Shown here: positions 56,893 to 64,000 of the stretch, one piece after another
Numbering within the stretch: position 1 is the stretch's first letter
Layout of the letters: each line of letters starts with the position of its first letter
Made by a program: the position numbers and the translations under genes
Origin: Rhabditoides inermis
Lineage: Eukaryota; Nematoda; Chromadorea; Rhabditida; Rhabditidae
Assembly: GCA_963966185.1 (NCBI GenBank)
Contig: CAWZYM010000331.1
Coordinates: forward strand, 487,501 to 551,500
Direction: 5' to 3'
Length of the DNA stretch: 64,000 nucleotides
Notes under the pieces: generated by a model
The model's input: only the letters and a program-made list of their open reading frames with translations
Databases searched by the model: none
Told to the model about the DNA's origin: nothing

Positions 56893-57086
56893 GTCTGCGC
56901 TGCTCTCGGGTGCTGACCTCGGAGCAGGCTGGGTACACGGCGCGCGAGTTGCGCGTGGCTGCCGCGCGCGGACTGCGGTCGTCGACGAAGCTGGTGCGCA
57001 AGCGAAGCGAGCGGTTCGAGCGACTGGTGAGGAGGACAAGCGCGCGAGTCGTCGATTCTGACACCGATTGGTGGTTGGAGGAGTAG
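56893..57086 (+). pseudogene. terminal exon of LRR-like family, first copy, unit 4
   Basis: Equivalent of 36113-36306. Confidence 0.66.
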
Positions 57087-57245
57087 GAGAGGGAGAGATG
57101 GGAGAGGAAACGATTCTATAGACATGTTGTTGATTCACAGACTTGATGCATGTTGTTGATTCACAGACTTGAAAAACTGTGCTCATATTAGATTGTTGCT
57201 GCCATGCCGACCAGTGATGGCGTTGATTTGCTTGATATCGTTCAG

Positions 57246-57816
57246 TTCAACACGCTGCTCTTCGCGGATATTGCTTTTTACAATGGCGAGGATGTGGCGA
57301 ATGGGTTGTCTCAATGAGTGCAAGCATTGTCGAGGACTGCAATGTCGCCGCGTGTTGATGTGCGAGTACGCGGGTCTCACTCGCTCCGAGGTAGAGGGAG
57401 GTTCTAAGATGCTTTTTGTGCAAAACTTTACCCACCCCCACCTTTTCTGTCTAACTCTCTTCAGCGCCCCATGCTCTCTTGGGCAAAGTTTTGGGCGTGG
57501 GTAAAGTATGACCAAAGTTTGGGCTGAGTTTCAAAACGTGACCCTCAGTATAACAGCGAGAAACTTGGGGCAAAAATAGAAACTTTATCCTTCTTTGACC
57601 CATAACTTGGGTTAAATTTCATCTTAGAACCTCCCAGACGTGGTCGAGCGGCACAAGTTGGCGGAGGGCGTGAGTCCGGAGGACGTTCGCGCGGCGGTAC
57701 AGCAGCTGTGTAGCGAGTGTCACGCCAGATTCGAGGGGCTGGTGAAGGAGAAGGGCGCGCGAGTCGTCCGACCACAAAGGTCAAGAGGTTTCGATTCGTT
57801 TCGATACTTCTCCTAG
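57246..57816 (+). pseudogene. LRR-like exons 12-13, second copy, unit 4, split by a TIR element
   Basis: Equivalent of 36440-37010 with the same 3' deletion; exon 12 reads IAFYNGED. Confidence 0.64.
57396..57635. mobile_element. 240-bp TIR element, unit 4
   Basis: Same length, TIRs and AGA flanks as 36590-36829. Confidence 0.8.
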
Positions 57817-58179
57817 CATTTTTAATTTGTGTATCCGCAGCATATGTAGTCTAAGCTTCGATTGTTCTGTCCGAATAAAGTTACTTACATTCTGAGGAGT
57901 GGAAGAAGGATGGGCATATTGACATATATAGATGAAATGAGATGTAAATTGTGAATTTAGAGACACACTTGACACATCATCGCTGACACATAAAAAACAT
58001 CTCTATGCTTCTGTACTCTTTCCTAAGAGAATCAAATGTGTTTTTTTCAACTCAATTCACTGTGCGTTTATTTTGAAGAAGCCTACGAAAACATTTCATC
58101 GCCCACGTTATTGTTTCTGTTTGTATAAATAGTCTATCGCAGCTGCAGTGTTTCACCGATTCATTCACCGAAGCTGATC

Positions 58180-58629
58180 ATGAAACTCTTCCTTCTTCTC
58201 GCCCTTCTTCAAATGGCGACTGCGACTGGTTGCGCGATCTGGGACATCCCGTGTTCGATAGAAAAGGCGAAAAAGGTAATCGAAACAATGCTGTCGCAGC
58301 AATCCGATACCGCCAGTGATGAGCCTTGCTCATGGAACTGCGTAAAAGGAAATATTGAGCAGGTAGCAAAGGACGCAGAAAAGGATATACAGAAGGCGAT
58401 CGCAGATACGCAGGCAACCACGGAGTCTGATGTGACAAGAGAGCAGATCTGCATCGAGACGCCGTGGGGCAAGCAGTGTGTAGCCAATCCTGAAGATATC
58501 CATCTTCCCGATTCCATTCCCGAAGAGCTTCTTCCACTGAAGGACGCCGCAGAGGCTATTGGAGAGGAGCTCAAGAAGTGCTCTCCATGGGACTTCGAAT
58601 GTCTCGCTAAGAGTATTCCACTTCGCTAA
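58180..58629 (+). CDS. 149-aa secreted protein of the CxxWDxxC family, unit 4 (intact)
   Basis: ATG 58180, stop TAA. Signal MKLFLLLALLQMATATG, CAIWDIPCSIEKAKKVIE, PCSWNCVKGNIEQV, CIETPWGKQC and C-terminal CSPWDFECLAKSIPLR. It differs from unit 2 by two extra residues (TASDEP) and about 14 substitutions, all outside the cysteine and tryptophan positions. TATA box at about 58123-58130. Confidence 0.8.
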   Translation: MKLFLLLALLQMATATGCAIWDIPCSIEKAKKVIETMLSQQSDTASDEPCSWNCVKGNIEQVAKDAEKDIQKAIADTQATTESDVTREQICIETPWGKQCVANPEDIHLPDSIPEELLPLKDAAEAIGEELKKCSPWDFECLAKSIPLR

Positions 58630-58839
58630 AGGTTTTTTTTTATAATGATTAACTTTATTGATAAACTGATGTCACTATGCATGTACTGAGTTTTTTTGTT
58701 ATCATGTTGAAGTCCTTAAAGTCGAGAGTCGAAAACAAGATATGTTCTTGGTTCACGACGACATCTTTAGATTGAGGTTATATAAGGTTGGATAGCTTCG
58801 AACATCTTGAATTTTTGATCTTCAGTCGTGCAGTGACTC

Positions 58840-59390
58840 ATACTACCACGATAAATGCAATACAGGGGAGCGGCTGTCATTTTATCAATAAACTACGACG
58901 TCAGCAGATTGAGATTGGGTTGGATGAATGGCGTCGGACGTCTTGAGTTATTCATTTTGAACTGGAGTCCAACTCGAGACCTTGATATTGAATGCACAAC
59001 AAGTGCTTCAAAGTTTGTCGGAAACAGAGTGACGCTCCCAATATTAACACTTGTAGTTCATCTTTTTGACAGGAGAATGTCAATACGACGCTTGTGAACA
59101 GAGTGGCACGGAGTAGGATCACATTCTACACAAATCATGGGGGTCGATACAGATGAATTGAAACGCAAGATGTTTCTCGGTACATCACAATTAGAAACAA
59201 GGAAAGATAAAAGATTTTCAAAGTGCTTTGAATGGGTAGGAGCTGGAATTGTACAATTCGGGTTTTCCCCCGCAAATTATTGTTTTATGTTTGCTTTACA
59301 AAACATCACGACAACTCGGAATGCGATAATTTATTCAATAAGTTATTAAATAAATAAATAAGTTATTAAATAAATGAATGATTTTGACAT
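58840..59390. other. spacer, unit 4
   Basis: Shared spacer (GACGTCAGCAGATTGAG...) without the small peptide gene. Nothing coding seen. Confidence 0.45.
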
Positions 59391-59397
59391 TAGCCGA

Positions 59398-62204
59398 TCA
59401 CTTTGCGCCAAGCTTGTCAGCGACCGCCTCGGCTGCCTTTGATCCCATTTCTTCAATATTGTTCGAAATAGAACCTCCTTCAGTGTCCGTCTCGAATAGT
59501 TGATCTAGCACATCCACGTGTGCAAACAGTTCCGGCAGTTGAGTGAGAGTGGGAATCGCTTCGATTATGTCGAACGCCGTCTTCACGTATTTGTCGTCGG
59601 CGAAGAAGTTCTCGATCTTCTCGATCCACTCCGGTCGCATCGAACGCAGCACGTCTCGGATCCTCTCCGGCTCACTCACAATGTGCAACACCTTACTCAC
59701 CGCTGGAAGATGCTTCAGGTAATGAGTCATCGGCAACACGACCTGCAATGTATGGAATAGATCATGATTGGTTAAGGACGCTAGGATCACTCACATGTTT
59801 CTCTAGGAGCGTGATCGTTTCGTTGGCAATGTTCTCGCGGCAGACGAACTCGATCACTTGAGCGGCTGCTTCGATGTCCGCATACGACTTGACCACTTCC
59901 ATCACCGTGTCCATCACCTCCGGATTCGTGAAGATGTCGATCAGCATGCGGATGTACTGCGGGTCGAGGTAGAATCCGATCATGTTATCGACGAGCTGCG
60001 GACGTGCGATGAGGTGCACGAGTTTCTTCATGCCTTGCGTGTTTGTGAGCGCCTCCAGCATGCGCACGATGCGATCGCCGCTCTTTCCGAGGTGCGCCAC
60101 GTGTTCGGCAATGTCGATGTTGCTGACCAGCGAGACGACGCCATCAAACAGCGAAGAGTCCTGCACAAAATCTGCCACGTCGCTCAGTACGTCCATGTTA
60201 GCCACCAGAGACTTCATTTCGGTGAGCTTAGATAGGGACTCGATGAAACTTCCAACATCAGTGACGGAGAGTTCGCGCAAGTTTTTGATGTAATCGTTGT
60301 CGGCCATCTTCTGGAGGTTGCCGATGATCTTGTCGCCGAAGCGTTTGAGGGGCGCCTCCAGGCTGGCTCCAATCTGAGAGAAACTCTCGAGCTTGCTAGC
60401 TTCCTTTGCAACGGCGCTCAGCTCGCGGACAAGATCCACATTGTCGAGCACGGTCTTTGTATCGCTCACCATCGCACGCAGTTCTTTGCTCTTCGCTATT
60501 TCAATCACTTCCTCCACGGCTTCAATCGTTCCCAGAATCTCCCCATATTTGCGGTAGAAGAAACCGTTGTTAAAGTTTCTGACAAAGATCATGATCAGCT
60601 CAATTTTGTTGCCGAGTTTCGTAGTTGTCTCCTTGTGTTCTTTGTTCCCTAGAAGATCTCCTATACTCTTAAGAATACTCTTCGGTCCGTTCTCCATGAA
60701 CTTGGAAATTACTTTTTCTCCTTTTTCGAAAAAGCTGATAGCTTGCTTCACATGTTTCTGATTCTTCAGCAGGAACAGCGTTTGATTGAAAACGGTGGGT
60801 ACATCGGTCAATTTCTCGAATGTTTTAACTGCTTGCTTCAAGCTCTCCATGTTGAATGCATCTTTGAAGTCAGTAGAACGGGCCACCCGTGGTAAAACAG
60901 TGTGTGACATGTCGCCAATCTGTTCAAACTTTTTCTTCAAGATCACCGGATTTTGAATTATTTTAGTAACAATCTCAATGACCTTCCCATTTGAAAATGT
61001 GTTTTGTAGTGAGCTGATTATTTTGCTGTCTACAAGATCTTGGATGTTACGAATGAGTTTGTCGGTGGTGACCAATTGCTGAATGCTTTCATGAAGCTTT
61101 TCATTGGTGGCAATGCTAACAATGCGCTTCACTGTGTTTGTGGTACCTTTTCCGAAAAATAGTTCCGCCTGATTCATGATTTCTTCATCCGATGTGAGAT
61201 TCTTATATCTTTCCAAAAGAGTAGAATCTTCAAGTAGTTTCTGAACGTCTTCAAAAGACGTGTTTCTATACCACGAAGTGATTCTGTTTTTAAGTTCTCC
61301 ACTGCTAGTTAAATGTTCGAATTGTTGGGGAATGTTAAATTGAGAATTCAATTTATTTCTCTCATCCACAAACGCAGATATCATTCTTACAGCTTCTTCA
61401 CAGGCTTCGTATAGTTTCTTTATGGCTTTTGTAAGACGATTCGTTTCAGCAAACTCGATTACTTGTTTCTTCAAATCTTCGTCCTGTGTAAGTGTCTTGA
61501 AGTTCTCAACCAAATCTAGCTTGATCGCCGTAATGTTTTCGAAATTCGATTTCTGTTCGTCAATAGCGTTTCTGACAGCATTCATGAGTATCGTATCGGG
61601 ATTGTTGATAAATTCAATGACCTCTTCCGGAATGAGCAGCTTTCCAAAGTTCTCAACTTCACTTGTGAAATCGAATTCCCGGAAGAACTTATCCGCGTCT
61701 TTGACAGTCGGTTTTATGTTAGTTTCGTAAAAAGATTTGACTTCTTCGTATTTGTCGAAAATTTCCAGCTTCTTTCCAACTTCTTCCGCAACTTGCTACT
61801 TGCTGTATAGTTGAAACGACATTGTCTTCAAGACCAGTGATAAGCGGTACAACGCTGCTCTCGATTATTGACGTTATGTTTTGTAGACCACCATCCTTGA
61901 TAAGTTAATCGATTTCATCCAGAATACCCATGTTCTTCAAAAGGTTTTCGATTTCATTGAGCTTTGTGAGGTCCAGCAACGGTGTTATTTCATCAAATAT
62001 CTGAGGTCCAGTGAGTCCATGTTCAGTGAGAAAGTTTTCAGTTGATTTTATGGCGCCATTAACAAATGTTTCTGCGTCAGAAATTGTTTGGTCAATGGCT
62101 TCTTTAAATTTTTCTGCTCCGCGTTCTATTTGACATGGAATGTCCCAAAAGGAGCATCCCTGAACAATAACACAAAATGCTAGAAAGAGTATTATTGGTT
62201 TCAT
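59398..62204 (-). pseudogene. 915-aa secreted protein gene, unit 4, broken in the N-terminal third
   Basis: Splice sites and exon 2 (59398-59742) are intact, but codon 100 is TAA (ILDEID then stop, near 61905) where the others have CAA, and a 7-base tandem duplication (ACTTGCT) near 61793-61806 shifts the frame. A 99-residue signal-peptide-bearing fragment or an internally started 607-codon frame (from 61585) remain open. Alleles group with unit 1 (GEKV, STDF, PVI). Confidence 0.8.
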
Positions 62205-63105
62205 CTTAATGCGATCTGTAGATTAGATTTCAGAGTGATGAAATGATTTTTCAAGATCGTATTTATATTGGCTGAAAACTAATTGCGTGGGAGATTGTGT
62301 TTGTTTTGGCAAAATCATGCGAGATGAGTGGTGTTCATCATGTTATTTTTGATCAAGCTATACATACCTTGACATTATTGAAAAGTGATGTGATGATGGG
62401 TGTAATATGTTAATGCAATAGGTTATACTATATTTGTAACTATTGCGTGACTAACAAGCGATTTTTTGGATAGGTGTTTTAACAACATATCTAAATTTCA
62501 GCCCTCTAGCTCAACTCCGAAGGAAGTTATATTTCCAAAACAGTTTTCACTATAGGAATACACGGTTTTAGGCGTTATCGATTGTTACACACTTTAAATT
62601 ACAGTTATCAAAAATCGGAAAACAAGCGTTTGTCGGGAAAACTTCTGAGAATCTACTGTGAAAAAAGGCGAACAATTGACCTGTTCCGAACGAAGATATT
62701 TCCAAAACCGACCGTTCTCATTGGCGCATTCGCATCTAATTCATCATTCTGATGAAGTCATTTACATGCGCTTGCGCTGCGAAGAACGCGGCAGCGCCTG
62801 AAATCGACACGTACGTCAATCATTCAACCACATAACATGCAAAACGACACTGACACACACGGTACGCACCTCCTTCATCTCTCCCCCTCCTTGGCCTTTC
62901 ACAGTTATTTTATATGATACAGATATTTTAGCGAAGCAGTTACGCATTGTCACATTCAAAACGATCAAACAACGAATTTACAGTAATACACTTTATTGAT
63001 AGCGAGAGACATTGCAACAACAACACGTGATATGGCAAAGCATATTTAAAAAAAAACCTCTAGTTACATGGTACGGGGACGCGCCGGTGTAGAGCCGATA
63101 ACACA
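62205..63105. repeat. partial fifth array unit (right end of the array)
   Basis: Promoter block and conserved non-coding block as in the other units. It ends inside the last exon of the four-exon gene (63065-63105, ...PARPRTM codons only). Homology stops after GCCGATAACACA. Confidence 0.8.
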
Positions 63106-64000
63106 CGCAATGACCTATCGCGCAAGGAAATGCGAGTTAACTTCCGGTGCTCTTCGAAATTTTTCAATTTTGGCTAGGACTTGGTATGGGACATGCCTAC
63201 AAGATTCCATCATAACATAGCGAGTTGTGGGGGGTGACCTGTTGCCATTTGCTTGTAAGTTGTGCGTAAAAAACCTTAATTTCTGCATAACGGTGCTTTA
63301 TTAACCGGAACATAAGCTAACCATTGTATGTTAGGCTAATTTCTTTTAAGCTTTAATTAGGTTAATTTCCACAGAAGAGTTTTTGTTACCCCTAAATAAA
63401 CCTATGCTATACGGAAACTAGTGTTTCTCAAAAACTTATCCCGCAGATACGTCAACGAAAATCTTCGGAGTTGTTCAGGCCTGGACCTGGCAGCCGATGT
63501 GCATCCATATATCCACTTCGATTCTACGGCAGACGCTCTCCCTTCTACCAAGAAGACACAGGAAAGCCGCCAACTACTGGCAGAGTGCACTCACTCAAAG
63601 TCGGAAGGACCGACGGACCACTGCGCGTGAGGCAGTCAGTGATCGATCGATAATCGATCGATACTCAATCAATAATGGATGCGTTCAGGAAATAGGAAAT
63701 GCGACTTGTCGTGGTAAGGTCGATGCCGGGACACGTGCGAAGCCAAATGCGATATCGTGTCGGTGCCGGCGTCGCATCAAATGGTGAGTCGATCGATAAC
63801 ACATCCTGCGAGATGAGGTGAATGTATTCATATTGTAGTGTGAAATGTTACAGCCTTCTATCCGACGTTTCGGCGTTACGCCTTCATCAGGGATGTATAG
63901 GGTATCCCCCCGGTTCACGGGACGGCAGCCATCTTGCCGCATATTTTCCAGACATCATTTCATCGCATTTAGCCGCTCTATCGGTTCGCGCAAGACCATT
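63106..64000. other. right flank outside the array, no gene assigned
   Basis: Unique sequence with a palindromic ATCGATCGAT run near 63642-63662 and short open frames without recognisable features. Confidence 0.4.
63856..63903 (-). ncRNA. hammerhead-ribozyme-like core (Penelope-type repeat trace)
   Basis: The minus strand reads CTGATGA, then GGCG-TAA-CGCC (stem II), then GAAAC-GTC, with weak stem I pairing between CCCTA...TCC and GGATAG. CTGATGA-stem-GAAA is the hammerhead core. Such minimal hammerheads are known from Penelope-like retroelements. Stem III is almost absent here, so activity is doubtful. Confidence 0.35.

Larger units (their letters stand above)
55063..62204. repeat. segmental array unit 4 (B type)
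   Basis: As unit 2, with the small peptide gene deleted (junction near 58829-58840) and the 915-aa gene broken. Confidence 0.85.

Noticed and set aside
63421..63787. Overlapping plus-strand frames at the right edge as a gene
   Set aside because: No ATG-initiated frame with splice support; the palindromic ATCGATCG run and composition look non-coding.

Overview
The window looks like a metazoan, most likely nematode, genome. Introns are short (about 40-60 bases, GT-AG), genes have TATA boxes and AATAAA signals, and there are nematode-flavoured families: a C6-like Cys-rich module, a LIM protein resembling the LIM part of worm LIM/transglutaminase proteins, and a local F-box/LRR-like paralog cluster. 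The taxonomic call is inference; no database search was possible.

Left part (1-14 kb): one small three-exon secreted Cys-rich gene, then repeat-rich DNA. There is a foldback transposon pair, a 2.56-kb unit present twice in tandem that is mostly an 8-bp polypyrimidine satellite, hairpins with a common GC core, a tRNA-like SINE head, a minus-strand LIM-domain gene, a small Gly-rich gene, a 168-bp tandem repeat and a second, diverged foldback element.

Middle (14-22.2 kb): a C6-like plus carbonic-anhydrase-like locus with apparent frameshifts, then two full-length paralogs (about 450 aa, 13 exons) of an unrecognised LRR-like family, and the first two exons of a third that is cut off at about 22.2 kb.

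Right part (22.4-63.1 kb): a tandem segmental array of four units plus fragments at both ends. Units alternate A-B-A-B. Each unit carries a conserved non-coding block, a minus-strand four-exon gene of unknown function, a (TA)n tract, broken 3' exons of the LRR-like family, a 147-149-aa secreted protein gene (plus strand), usually a 60-79-aa secreted peptide gene (minus), and a 915-aa secreted helical protein gene (minus). The A units also carry a hAT-like element with an 8-bp target duplication and a 1,669-bp truncated non-LTR retrotransposon inside the 147-149-aa gene. The B units instead carry a 240-bp TIR element. Filled and empty sites inside the array let most insertions be read directly.

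The main biological point is that the three secreted families in the array share one motif directly after the signal peptide, C-x-x-W-D-x-x-C-x-I-E-[KR]. In the mid-sized protein the motif recurs at the C-terminus. Two of the families also share promoter/5'UTR sequence. This looks like a locally born, co-amplified secreted gene family that is diversifying and decaying through gene conversion, splice-site loss and transposon hits.
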